64,000 bases of DNA from Paenibacillus glycanilyticus (GTDB lineage: Bacteria; Bacillota; Bacilli; Paenibacillales; Paenibacillaceae): contig NZ_JAMBNP010000011.1 of NCBI RefSeq assembly GCF_023715145.1, forward strand, positions 62,001 through 126,000, given 5' to 3'. Below, in pieces: positions 7,706-15,745 of the stretch. The notes below the pieces were generated by a model. That model did not search any database and was not told the origin of the DNA. It worked only from the letters and a program-made list of their open reading frames with translations. The translations under genes were made by a program, and so were the position numbers. The number at the start of each line of letters is the position of its first letter. Position 1 is the first letter of the stretch.

Positions 7706-8716
7706 ATGTCCATTACAATAAGCATTTTGGATCAAAGCCCGGTCTATCCGGGTGAGAGCACGGCAGAGGCATTTGCTCATACGGTAGCCCTGGTACAGAA
7801 AGCGGAAGCTCTTGGATTTCGCCGGTTCTGGGTATCGGAGCATCATGATTCCGAGCATGTAGCGGGCTCTTCTCCGGAGGTTCTGATCTCCTATTTGCTG
7901 GCCCGCACGAATCGGATTCGCATTGGCTCCGGCGGCATTATGCTGCAGCATTACAGTCCTTACAAGGTAGCGGAGAACTTCCATGTCCTGGCTTCCCTTG
8001 AACCTGGCCGGGTGGATCTTGGCGTAGGCCGCGCTCCGGGCGGACTGCCGCGCAGTACGCAGGCTCTTCAACGTAACATTGCAAATCCTCAATCTCTTAC
8101 GGACAAAATCGTCGAGCTCCGCGGTTATGTAGAAGGACGCGCCGAAGAAGAAGGACCTCTTGCCGGACTGAAGGCGACGCCGATCCCGGCTGTTGCGCCG
8201 GAGCTGCATGTACTTGGCGCATCTGCCGACAGCGCAGAGCTGGCTGCAAGCCTTGGCCTGCCTTATGTATTCTCCTTGTTTATCGGAGGAGACGAGCAGG
8301 CGGCTATTGATTCGGTTAATAAATATAAGAATGAATTTAATTACGAGCTTGGAGCTGCTCCGCAAGCGATACTGGCACTGGCTGCCATTGTCGCGGATAC
8401 GGACGAAGAAGCCGTCAGTCTGATTCCGCCGCAAAAGCTGGTGAAGGTGCATTTGGCAAGCGGCCGCAAGGTTACTCTCGGCACGGTTGAACAAGCGGAA
8501 GCTTACGGCCAGCAAGCTGGCGAGCCGTACACGATTGAAGAGAAGGAGCCGCTTATTGCCGCAGGCTCGAAGGAAACGGTGCGCGGCAAGCTGCTTGCCC
8601 TGCAGGAAGCTACAGGCGTAGACGAGTTTATTGTGACCACGAATATTTCGCCGTTCGAGAAACGAATTCGCTCTTATGAGCTGCTAAGCGAGGCGTTTGC
8701 CGAAGTGACGGCTTAA
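7706..8716 (+). CDS. Luciferase-like flavin monooxygenase (MsnO8/YtmO-type)
   Basis: A 336-residue bacterial-luciferase-like (LLM) oxidoreductase. The N-terminus SITISILDQSPVYPGE, the stretch FWVSEHHDSEHVAGSSPEV, then GSGGIMLQHYSPYKVAENF and DLGVGRAPGG are hallmarks of the MsnO8 group that includes YtmO (CmoO). In B. subtilis YtmO is proposed to oxidise the sulfur of N-acetyl-S-alkylcysteine using reduced FMN. The gene follows the transporter after 51 bp with GGGAGG before the ATG, and precedes an M20 deacylase, as expected for that pathway. It needs an FMN reductase supplied from elsewhere, as none is encoded in the window. Confidence 0.82.
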   Translation: MSITISILDQSPVYPGESTAEAFAHTVALVQKAEALGFRRFWVSEHHDSEHVAGSSPEVLISYLLARTNRIRIGSGGIMLQHYSPYKVAENFHVLASLEPGRVDLGVGRAPGGLPRSTQALQRNIANPQSLTDKIVELRGYVEGRAEEEGPLAGLKATPIPAVAPELHVLGASADSAELAASLGLPYVFSLFIGGDEQAAIDSVNKYKNEFNYELGAAPQAILALAAIVADTDEEAVSLIPPQKLVKVHLASGRKVTLGTVEQAEAYGQQAGEPYTIEEKEPLIAAGSKETVRGKLLALQEATGVDEFIVTTNISPFEKRIRSYELLSEAFAEVTA

Positions 8717-8741
8717 GCGTTAAGCGCAGGAGGTTGGACAA

Positions 8742-9923
8742 ATGAGCAACGAAACGAGGACCCTTAGCGCTGCCGCGCTGGCGGGTCGTTTGACGGATAT
8801 CCGCAGGGAGCTGCACCGGAACCCGGAGCTTTCCCATGAGGAGTTTGAAACAACCATCCGAATCCGGAAGTGGCTGGAGGCGGCCGGCATCCGGATCGCC
8901 AATTACTCTCTGAAGACAGGCGTCATCGCGGAGATCGGAGCGGGTAAACCGGTTATTGCGCTGCGGGCTGATATCGATGCGCTTCCGATTCAGGAGGAGA
9001 CGGGACTGCCGTTTGCCTCGGCCGCAGCGGGCAAGATGCATGCCTGCGGACATGATTTCCATACGGCGGCCATTATCGGTACCGCCTATTTATTGAAGGA
9101 ACGCGAGCATGAGCTTAAAGGTACGGTCCGGCTGATCTTCCAACCGGCAGAGGAGAAGGCGAAGGGCGCGCGGCAAGTGATTGCAAGCGGAGCATTGGAA
9201 GGCGTGCAGGCTATATTCGGCCTCCATAATAAGCCGGATCTGCCCGTGGGCGCCATTGGCATAAAAGGCGGTCCGCTTATGGCGGCTGCCGACGGTTTTG
9301 TTGTTGAAGTCGCGGGGCATGGCTCCCATGCCGCTGTACCGGAAGCCGGCAATGATCCGGTTGTAACGGCTTCGCATATCGTTACCGCGCTTCAGTCGAT
9401 CGTTAGTCGTAACGTAGGCGCGCTTCATAGCGCGGTTATCAGCGTTACGAAGCTGAACAGCGGCACGGCGTGGAATGTGATCCCGGAGAAGGCTGTGCTT
9501 GAGGGTACCATTCGTACCTTTGATGCGGATGTCCGCCGCCGGGTTCGCGAGCGGTTTGATCAGGTGGTAGCCGGTGTTGCCGCTGCCTTTGACACAACCG
9601 CAGTTGTCCGCTGGATTGAGGGTCCTCCTCCGGTTCATAACGATGAAGGGCTGGCGGAGCTGGCATGGCGGGAAGCCGAGCAATTGGAGCTGCTTCCGGT
9701 CAGTCCTGTACCGTCGCTGGCAGGAGAGGATTTCGCAGCTTACCAGCAGCTGGTGCCGGGTCTGTTTGTTTTTATTGGCACGGATGGACCAAGAGAGTGG
9801 CATCATCCCGCGTTTGATCTTGATGAACGCGCGCTTCCGGTAGCAGCTGATTTCTTTGCCGGCACGGCCGTTCGCGCGCTTGAGCAATTTGCGGCCGACT
9901 TTGGTGACGGGACGGAAGCTTAA
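8742..9923 (+). CDS. M20 amidohydrolase (N-acyl-cysteine deacetylase candidate)
   Basis: A 393-residue M20D metallopeptidase of the hippurate hydrolase/N-acyl-aminoacid amidohydrolase type. It begins LTDIRRELHRNPELSHEEFE. The metal-binding HACGHDFHTA motif lies near residue 104, the catalytic Glu pair is in FQPAEEKAKGA, and the dimerisation domain starts near GFVVEVAGHGSHAAVPE. Homologues YtnL and YxeP remove the N-acetyl group from cysteine derivatives at the end of the alkylcysteine route. The next gene starts directly after its TAA, in one operon. A second, different M20 enzyme lies at 12925. Confidence 0.85.
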   Translation: MSNETRTLSAAALAGRLTDIRRELHRNPELSHEEFETTIRIRKWLEAAGIRIANYSLKTGVIAEIGAGKPVIALRADIDALPIQEETGLPFASAAAGKMHACGHDFHTAAIIGTAYLLKEREHELKGTVRLIFQPAEEKAKGARQVIASGALEGVQAIFGLHNKPDLPVGAIGIKGGPLMAAADGFVVEVAGHGSHAAVPEAGNDPVVTASHIVTALQSIVSRNVGALHSAVISVTKLNSGTAWNVIPEKAVLEGTIRTFDADVRRRVRERFDQVVAGVAAAFDTTAVVRWIEGPPPVHNDEGLAELAWREAEQLELLPVSPVPSLAGEDFAAYQQLVPGLFVFIGTDGPREWHHPAFDLDERALPVAADFFAGTAVRALEQFAADFGDGTEA

Positions 9924-11073
9924 ATGAGCAGCCGTCTTCCCGTCTATGATGTCATCGTGGTTGGAGCAGGCTCGATGGGGATGAGCGCGGGTTATCAGCT
10001 GGCACGGCGCGGCGTTAAGACACTGCTGCTTGATGCCTTTGATCCGCCTCATCCGGAGGGCAGTCATCACGGCGAGCCCCGGCTGATCCGTCATGCTTAT
10101 GACGGAGGCGAGACTTATGTCCGGCTGGCTTTGCGGGCAGATGAGTTCTGGCGGGAGGCAGAAGCAAGGACGGGGAGCAAGCTGCTCGAACGTTCTGGAG
10201 TGCTGAATCTGGCGGATCCGGATGTTTATTCGTTTCAGGGGAAACGAACGGATTCGGAGGGGCTTGGCGTAGTGACCGAGCTGCTGCAGGCGGATGAAGT
10301 GCAACACCGCTGGCCGGGGCTGACGCTCCCGGAACGGTATCAAGCGTTGTATGAACCGGATGCGGGTTATCTGTTCAGCGAGCAATGCGTCGCCGCGTAT
10401 AAGCAGCTGGCGCTTGCGAGCGGCGCGCATCTGGAAGTGAATACGCCCGTCCGGGGTATTACCGCGCAAGAAGGAAGCGTTATTGTCCATACCTCCAAAG
10501 GCGACTATGCGGCCGGTTCCGTTATTCTGAGCGCGGGTGCTTGGTTCAAGACTTTGAAGCCTTTCGTCACGCTGCCGATCCGGCCGGTAAGAAAGGTCGT
10601 CGGTTGGTTCGAAACGAATGGCCCGGCTTACGATGCCGGACGTTTTCGGGTTTACGCTGGGGACGGGGCAAGGCGGTTATTACGGTTTCCCAAGCATCGG
10701 CGGAGCGGGGCTGAAGATTGGCCGTCATGACGGCGGCGTTCCTTGGCAGCCGGGCGAGACACCGGCACCGTTCGGAGCTTATCCCGATGACGAAGGCGAT
10801 TTAAGAAGCGCGCTGGAAGCATTTATGCCGGGTGCGGCAGGCAGACTGCTGCAAAGCGCGGTTTGCAAATACGAGCTAACGCCGGACGAACGTTTTCTGA
10901 TCGACCGTCATCCGGAGCATCCGCAGGTTATTATAGCCGGCGGCTTCTCCGGGCACGGATTCAAATTTTCGAGCGCGGTAGGCGAGCTGTTGGCTGATCT
11001 GGTTCAAGGTTTTGATTCTGAACGGGATCTAAGCCTATTCTCGCTCTCGCGCTTCACGCAGGAACCGGCCTAG
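9924..11073 (+). pseudogene. SolA-like FAD amine oxidase, split by one frameshift
   Basis: Resembles N-methyl-tryptophan/sarcosine oxidases (MTOX/MSOX). The N-terminal part has the FAD motif VIVVGAGSMGMSAGYQLARR and the SHHGEPRLIRHAYDGGE stretch. Near 10647 the frame changes: R-F (10641-10646) is followed in frame by a tail ending at 10730, while the true continuation GFTLGTGQGGYYGFPS runs in the +1 frame from 10648 to 11073. The family usually has F-P-x-F here, so loss of two bases from a proline codon is the simplest reading. The second half keeps the flavin-attachment Cys (codon 10864, context AVCKYELTPDE) and FSGHGFKFSS. The gene is otherwise intact, so this is either a recent mutation or an assembly error. 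Genuine, it would leave no full-length oxidase. Confidence 0.8.
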
Positions 11074-11105
11074 TGCCGGGATGCCCATATAACGGAGGGA
11101 TTCTA

Positions 11106-11600
11106 ATGAGTGCAATCAATATTCAAGCTTATTTAGATACGCATCTGGAGCTGACTCAGGCGATCGCGGGATTAGATGAGGTTAAGCTGAAATGGAAAGA
11201 AACCGAAGCCAAATGGAGCGTAACCGAGGTGCTCTCCCATCTGGCCGATCACAATATTGTAGTGTCCTTCCGCATCCGCGACATTCTTGCGGATACGAAG
11301 GCGCAGCTTCCTGCCTTTAATCAGGATCTTTGGGTGTCCGGCCAGCATTCCAATGACGGCAATGCATCCGATATTCTGAACGTGTTCTGGGCGCTGCTGC
11401 AGTACAACGGTCTGCTGTTTGGCCGCTTGAGCGAGCAGGATCTGGATAAAACGGGCATCAACTTCAAGGGCGAGACGGTCCGCGTCCGCGACATTATTCA
11501 AGGCTTCTCGAAGCATGTCCATCATCATCTCGGGCAAATCAACCGGATTAAAACAGCTTACCAAGCTCAAAGCCAGGTAGCGCAAGGAGGCAATGTATAA
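11106..11600 (+). CDS. DinB-fold (YfiT/bacillithiol-transferase superfamily) protein
   Basis: A 164-residue four-helix DinB-like protein. The putative metal triad comes from His45/His49 (SHLADHN) and the C-terminal cluster His137-His141 (SKHVHHHLGQINRIK). The superfamily includes bacillithiol S-transferases and metal-dependent thiol-handling enzymes. ATG 11106 was chosen because GGAGGG precedes it; the open frame from 11073 lacks such a site. It overlaps the next flavin monooxygenase gene by one base (TAATG), so they are coupled. Inside a C-S cleavage cluster it may transfer or reduce a thiol or sulfenic-acid intermediate. That is inference only. Confidence 0.72.
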   Translation: MSAINIQAYLDTHLELTQAIAGLDEVKLKWKETEAKWSVTEVLSHLADHNIVVSFRIRDILADTKAQLPAFNQDLWVSGQHSNDGNASDILNVFWALLQYNGLLFGRLSEQDLDKTGINFKGETVRVRDIIQGFSKHVHHHLGQINRIKTAYQAQSQVAQGGNV

Positions 11601-12928
11601 TGGCGGCACGCAGACAATTAAAGCTAGGCGCGATGCTTCATGGCGTCGGCAGCAGCACTTCGCTTTGGAGACATCCGGAGATTCCGTCCGATGCAAGCGT
11701 GAACTTCGAGCTGTACAAATCGTGGGTAGAGAAAGCCGAAGCCGGCAAGTTTGATTTGGCCTTTATCGCCGACGGTCTTTATATCAACGAAAAATCCATC
11801 CCCCATTTCCTGAACCGCTTCGAGCCAATTACGATTCTGAGCGCGCTCGCTGCAGTGAGCAATCATATCGGCCTTGTTGGTACATTGTCCACTTCATACA
11901 GCGAGCCGTTTACGGTCGCGCGCCAGTTCGGATCGCTTGATGTCATCAGCGGCGGCCGCGCAGGCTGGAATATCGTTACCTCCCCGCTTGAAGGCTCCGC
12001 TCTGAACTACGGCAAGAAGGAGCATCCGGATCATGACAAGCGTTACCGGATCGCGACGGAATATCTGGAAGTGACGCGCGGCCTCTGGGATTCCTGGGAG
12101 GATGATGCGTTTGTCCGCGACAAAGAATCCGGCGTATTCTTTGACCCGGCCAAGATGCACGCGCTGAATCACGAAGGCGAGTTCTTCTCGGTTAAAGGTC
12201 CTCTTAACATTGCCCGCTCGAAGCAGGGGCATCCGGTTATTTTCCAGGCTGGCGCATCGGAGGTCGGCAAGGATTATGCCGCGAAGCATGCGGATGCCAT
12301 CTTCACCGGCCATGATTCGGTTGAAGACGCGGCCGCGTTCTACCAGGACGTGAAGCGCCGCGCGGCGGCGTTCGGACGCAATCCGGATCATGTGCTGGTC
12401 TTCCCTGGCATCGGTCCGATTATCGGCAGCACGGAGGAAGAGGCGGAGCGCAAATATCAGGAGGTTGTGGATCTGGTATCGGCGGAAAATGCATTGATCT
12501 ACATGGGACGTTTCTTCGAGCATCATGATTTCTCCCAATACGATCTGGATGCGCCGTTCCCCGAGCTGGGAGATCTCGGCCGCAACAGCTTCCAAAGCGG
12601 TACCGACAAGATCAAAGCCAATGCGAAGGAGAAGGGGTTAACGCTGCGTCAAGTGGCTTTGCAGGTGGCCACTCCTCGTCCGATCTTCATCGGCACGCCA
12701 GAGCAGGTAGCCGACCGTGTGCAGGAGTGGTTTGAAGCCGGCGCTGCCGACGGATTTATGGTGGGTTCTTCGGTGCCCCATGGCCTTGAAGATTTCATTG
12801 AGCAAGTCGTGCCGATTCTGCAGGCTCGCGGCTTGTTCCGCACCGAATACGAAGGCGATACGCTGCGCGGCAATCTTGGCCTGCCGATTCCGGGCAACCG
12901 TTATACGAAAGCGGCTGAGCACGTTTGA
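11600..12928 (+). CDS. LLM flavin monooxygenase, YtnJ/CmoJ-like (copy 1)
   Basis: A 442-residue NtaA/SnaA/DszA-type monooxygenase. Diagnostic stretches are GAMLHGVGSSTSLWRHPEI, FIADGLYINEKSIPHFLNRF, EPITILSALAAV and ISGGRAGWNIVTSPLEGSAL, closely matching B. subtilis YtnJ (CmoJ). CmoJ cleaves the C-S bond of N-acetyl-S-alkylcysteine sulfoxide using reduced flavin. It starts one base into the DinB stop codon and ends overlapping the second M20 gene. A clear paralogue lies at 14384, most positions being identical by eye over the full length. Two copies probably handle different S-substituents. Confidence 0.88.
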   Translation: MAARRQLKLGAMLHGVGSSTSLWRHPEIPSDASVNFELYKSWVEKAEAGKFDLAFIADGLYINEKSIPHFLNRFEPITILSALAAVSNHIGLVGTLSTSYSEPFTVARQFGSLDVISGGRAGWNIVTSPLEGSALNYGKKEHPDHDKRYRIATEYLEVTRGLWDSWEDDAFVRDKESGVFFDPAKMHALNHEGEFFSVKGPLNIARSKQGHPVIFQAGASEVGKDYAAKHADAIFTGHDSVEDAAAFYQDVKRRAAAFGRNPDHVLVFPGIGPIIGSTEEEAERKYQEVVDLVSAENALIYMGRFFEHHDFSQYDLDAPFPELGDLGRNSFQSGTDKIKANAKEKGLTLRQVALQVATPRPIFIGTPEQVADRVQEWFEAGAADGFMVGSSVPHGLEDFIEQVVPILQARGLFRTEYEGDTLRGNLGLPIPGNRYTKAAEHV

Positions 12929-14154
12929 GTCTAAATAGGAATACGGCAGCAATAGCTGAGATGATGGCGTATGCAGGCTCGCTGCATGAGGAGCTTGTCG
13001 CGATTCGCCGCGATCTGCACCGCCATCCGGAGCTGCTGTACGACACGGATCGTACAGCGGCATTAGTCGCGCGGCTGCTGCAAGAATGGGGGATCGACGT
13101 CCGAACGGGCGTCGGCCCCCATTTTGGCAAAGGCGTAGTTGGAGTGCTGCGCGGAGGCCTGGATGGCGGCAGGACGATCCTGCTGCGAGCGGATATGGAT
13201 GCTCTTCCGATCGCGGAATTAAACGAGATTGATTATAAATCTATAACGCACGGCATCATGCATGCCTGCGGCCATGATGCGCATACGGCGATGCTGCTTG
13301 GCGCTGCCAAGACGCTTGCGGCTTACCGGGAGAGCTTCGCCGGGGAAATCCGGTTTGTCTTCCAGCCCGCCGAAGAAGGGGCGCTGCCAAGTCCCCTTGA
13401 CGGCAGGCTGCTCTCCGGCGGGAGGGATATGATCGAGGCGGGAATACTTCAAGGCGTTGACCGCTGTTATGCCCTGCATGTATGGCCGGAGCTTGATGCG
13501 GGAACGATTGGCGTCCATCCGCAATACGCGATGGCGGCTTCCTCCCATTTCCAAGTGACGTTCCGCGGGACTAACGGGCATCACAGCTCACCTCATCTCG
13601 CGGCGGATGCCATTCAGATGACGGCAGCTTATATTGCCGGCGTGAATGGCATGATGGCGAATAGTATTGACCCTCTTGAGCAGGCCGTGCTTGCGTTCGG
13701 AACGCTGCGTGCCGGCACCGTTATTAACGCAATTGCCGAGCAGAGCGTCCTTACGGGAACGTTCCGTGCCTTCAGCAAGCAGACGGTTGCCGCGATTACG
13801 GCGGGGCTGGAAAGACACGCGCAAGCAGCATCTCTTTCCTACGGCGGAAGCTATGATATTGTGCTGCGCGAGGGGATCGCTGTCGTAAACGACAGCAAAG
13901 CGATTGAAGAGGTTATCCGCGCGGCTACTTCCGTGCTTGGGAGGGAGAACGTGCTGACGCAGCTTGAGCCAAGTCTTGCCGGAGAGGACTTCGGCTGGTA
14001 TCTGGACCAAGTGCCGGGAGCGTTTGTGCTGCTGGGCTGCCTGAATGAAGAGTTCGGGCAACAGGAGGGGCTGCATCGTCCACGCTTCAATCTGGACGAG
14101 GCTATTCTTGTTCACGGTACCAGACTGCTAGTTCAGCTTGCTGCAGGATCATAG
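12925..14154 (+). CDS. M20 amidohydrolase (second copy, YxeP/YtnL-like)
   Basis: An M20D amidohydrolase of up to 409 residues. It has LHEELVAIRRDLHRHPELLY, the metal motif HACGHDAHTAM, and the catalytic FQPAEEGALPS. TTG 12925 overlaps the monooxygenase stop codon; ATG 12961 is an alternative that would remove 12 residues. Neither has a convincing ribosome site, which suggests coupling to upstream translation. It differs clearly from the M20 enzyme at 8742, so the two probably deacylate different N-acyl amino acids. A terminator follows, ending the first transcription block. Confidence 0.85.
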   Translation: MSLNRNTAAIAEMMAYAGSLHEELVAIRRDLHRHPELLYDTDRTAALVARLLQEWGIDVRTGVGPHFGKGVVGVLRGGLDGGRTILLRADMDALPIAELNEIDYKSITHGIMHACGHDAHTAMLLGAAKTLAAYRESFAGEIRFVFQPAEEGALPSPLDGRLLSGGRDMIEAGILQGVDRCYALHVWPELDAGTIGVHPQYAMAASSHFQVTFRGTNGHHSSPHLAADAIQMTAAYIAGVNGMMANSIDPLEQAVLAFGTLRAGTVINAIAEQSVLTGTFRAFSKQTVAAITAGLERHAQAASLSYGGSYDIVLREGIAVVNDSKAIEEVIRAATSVLGRENVLTQLEPSLAGEDFGWYLDQVPGAFVLLGCLNEEFGQQEGLHRPRFNLDEAILVHGTRLLVQLAAGS

Positions 14155-14163
14155 AGATGAAGC

Positions 14164-14198
14164 AACGCCAAACGCCAACCGGCGCTTGGTGTTTTTTT
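14164..14198 (+). terminator. Terminator ending the first salvage operon
   Basis: AACGCCAAACGCC pairs imperfectly with GGCGCTTGGTGTT around a 4-nt loop and is followed by seven T, just after the M20 stop codon. Confidence 0.75.
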
Positions 14199-14383
14199 GC
14201 CTTTTAAGGCCTGACCCATAGATGATTACTAACAGTCGATAGAAGACATTTATATGATATTGTGCTGCCGGTAGCCGGATGTTAGAGTATTGCCAAGATA
14301 AATTCCTATTAAACAGATGGGATATGTTACTATACCGGAACTTTATTGAATCAGACAAAAATTTGGATAAGGGTGGAGTGTAT

Positions 14384-15727
14384 ATGTCAAAGAGAAAAGC
14401 GTTGAAATTAGGAGCTATTATTCATGGCGTTGGAGGAAGCAGCTCAGGCTGGAGACATCCCGATATTCCGGCGGACGCAAGCGTCAATATCGGTTTCTAT
14501 AAGCAGCAGGCGCTGAAGGCGGAAGAAGGCAAGTTCGACTTCCTCTTTATTGCGGACGGTCTATACATTACGGAGAAATCCATTCCCCACTTCTTGAACC
14601 GCTTCGAGCCCATTACGATTCTGTCGGCACTTGGCGCCGTTACATCCAACATCGGTCTAGTGGGAACCTTATCGACTTCGTACAGCGAGCCGTTTACGGT
14701 AGCCCGTCAATTCTCGTCCATCGATCATATCAGCGGCGGCCGCGCGGGCTGGAATGTGGTTACTTCCCCGCTTGAAGGCAGCGCGCTTAACTTTGGAGGC
14801 AAGCAGCATCCCGAGCATAGCGAGCGTTACCGGATTGCGGAAGAATACTTGGAGGTTGCAAAAGGCTTGTGGGATTCCTGGGAGGATGACGCTTTTGTCC
14901 GCGACAAAGAAAGCGGCGTGTTCTTCGATCCGGAGAAGCTGCACCGGTTGAATCACCAAGGTCAATTCTTCTCGGTTCAAGGACCGCTGAACATCGCGCG
15001 CTCGAAGCAGGGCCAGCCCGTTGTATTCCAGGCAGGATCGTCCGAAAGCGGCCGTAATCTGGCTGCCAAAACAGCGGATGCCGTATTTACGGGTCCCGAG
15101 TCGCTTGAGGATGCGAAGGAATTCTACCGCGATGTGAAACGCCGTATCGCCGAGAATGGCCGAAACCCGGAGCATACGCTTATTTTCCCTGGCATCGGGC
15201 CAATTATCGGTCGCACGCAGGAAGAGGCGGAAGAAAAATACCGTCAAATTGCGGATCTGGTTACGGTCGAGAAAGCGCTCGACCACTTGGGAAGATTTTT
15301 CGAGCATCATGACTTCTCGCAATATGAGCTGGATGCGCCGTTCCCGGACCTTGGCGATTTCGGCTCAAACAGCTTCCGCAGCACAACCGACCGGATCAAG
15401 CGCCGCGCCAAGGAGCAAGGGCTTACGCTGCGTGAAGTCGCTCTGCAGGCGGCAACTCCGCGCAACGCTTTTATCGGAACGCCGGAATTTGTGGCCGATC
15501 GGGTGCAGGAGTGGTTTGAAGAGGAAGCGGCGGACGGATTCATTATTGCATCGGCTACGCCGCGCGGCCTGGATGATTTTGTCGAGCTGGTCGTACCGAT
15601 TCTGCAGGAGCGCGGATTGTACCGTACCGAATATGAAGCAGATACGCTTCGCGGCAATCTGGGCATTCCTGTTCCGGAGAACCGTTATACCGCAGCCCGC
15701 AAACAAGCCGGCGTTACCGTTAACTAA
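14384..15727 (+). CDS. LLM flavin monooxygenase, YtnJ/CmoJ-like (copy 2)
   Basis: A 447-residue paralogue of the enzyme at 11600, with GAIIHGVGGSSSGWRHPDI, FIADGLYITEKSIPHFLNRF and GGRAGWNVVTSPLEGSAL. ATG 14384 was chosen because GGGTGGAG precedes it and the protein then lines up with copy 1; the longer open frame starts inside non-coding DNA. About 185 bp after a terminator it opens a second transcription unit with its own leader. It is followed by a peptide-type ABC transporter, so this copy may act on S-modified cysteine held in peptides or on another imported sulfur compound. It requires an external source of reduced FMN. Confidence 0.88.
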   Translation: MSKRKALKLGAIIHGVGGSSSGWRHPDIPADASVNIGFYKQQALKAEEGKFDFLFIADGLYITEKSIPHFLNRFEPITILSALGAVTSNIGLVGTLSTSYSEPFTVARQFSSIDHISGGRAGWNVVTSPLEGSALNFGGKQHPEHSERYRIAEEYLEVAKGLWDSWEDDAFVRDKESGVFFDPEKLHRLNHQGQFFSVQGPLNIARSKQGQPVVFQAGSSESGRNLAAKTADAVFTGPESLEDAKEFYRDVKRRIAENGRNPEHTLIFPGIGPIIGRTQEEAEEKYRQIADLVTVEKALDHLGRFFEHHDFSQYELDAPFPDLGDFGSNSFRSTTDRIKRRAKEQGLTLREVALQAATPRNAFIGTPEFVADRVQEWFEEEAADGFIIASATPRGLDDFVELVVPILQERGLYRTEYEADTLRGNLGIPVPENRYTAARKQAGVTVN

Positions 15728-15745
15728 CCCATTAGGAGAGATACC

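Noticed and set aside
9090..10490. 466-codon open frame on the minus strand
   Set aside because: It runs antisense across the M20 and SolA-like genes, shows no domain, and is rich in Arg, Leu and Ala as expected of a shadow of GC-rich codons.
14669..15322. 217-codon minus-strand open frame, paralogous to one at 11894-12595
   Set aside because: Both are antisense shadows of the two CmoJ-like genes; their similarity simply mirrors that duplication.
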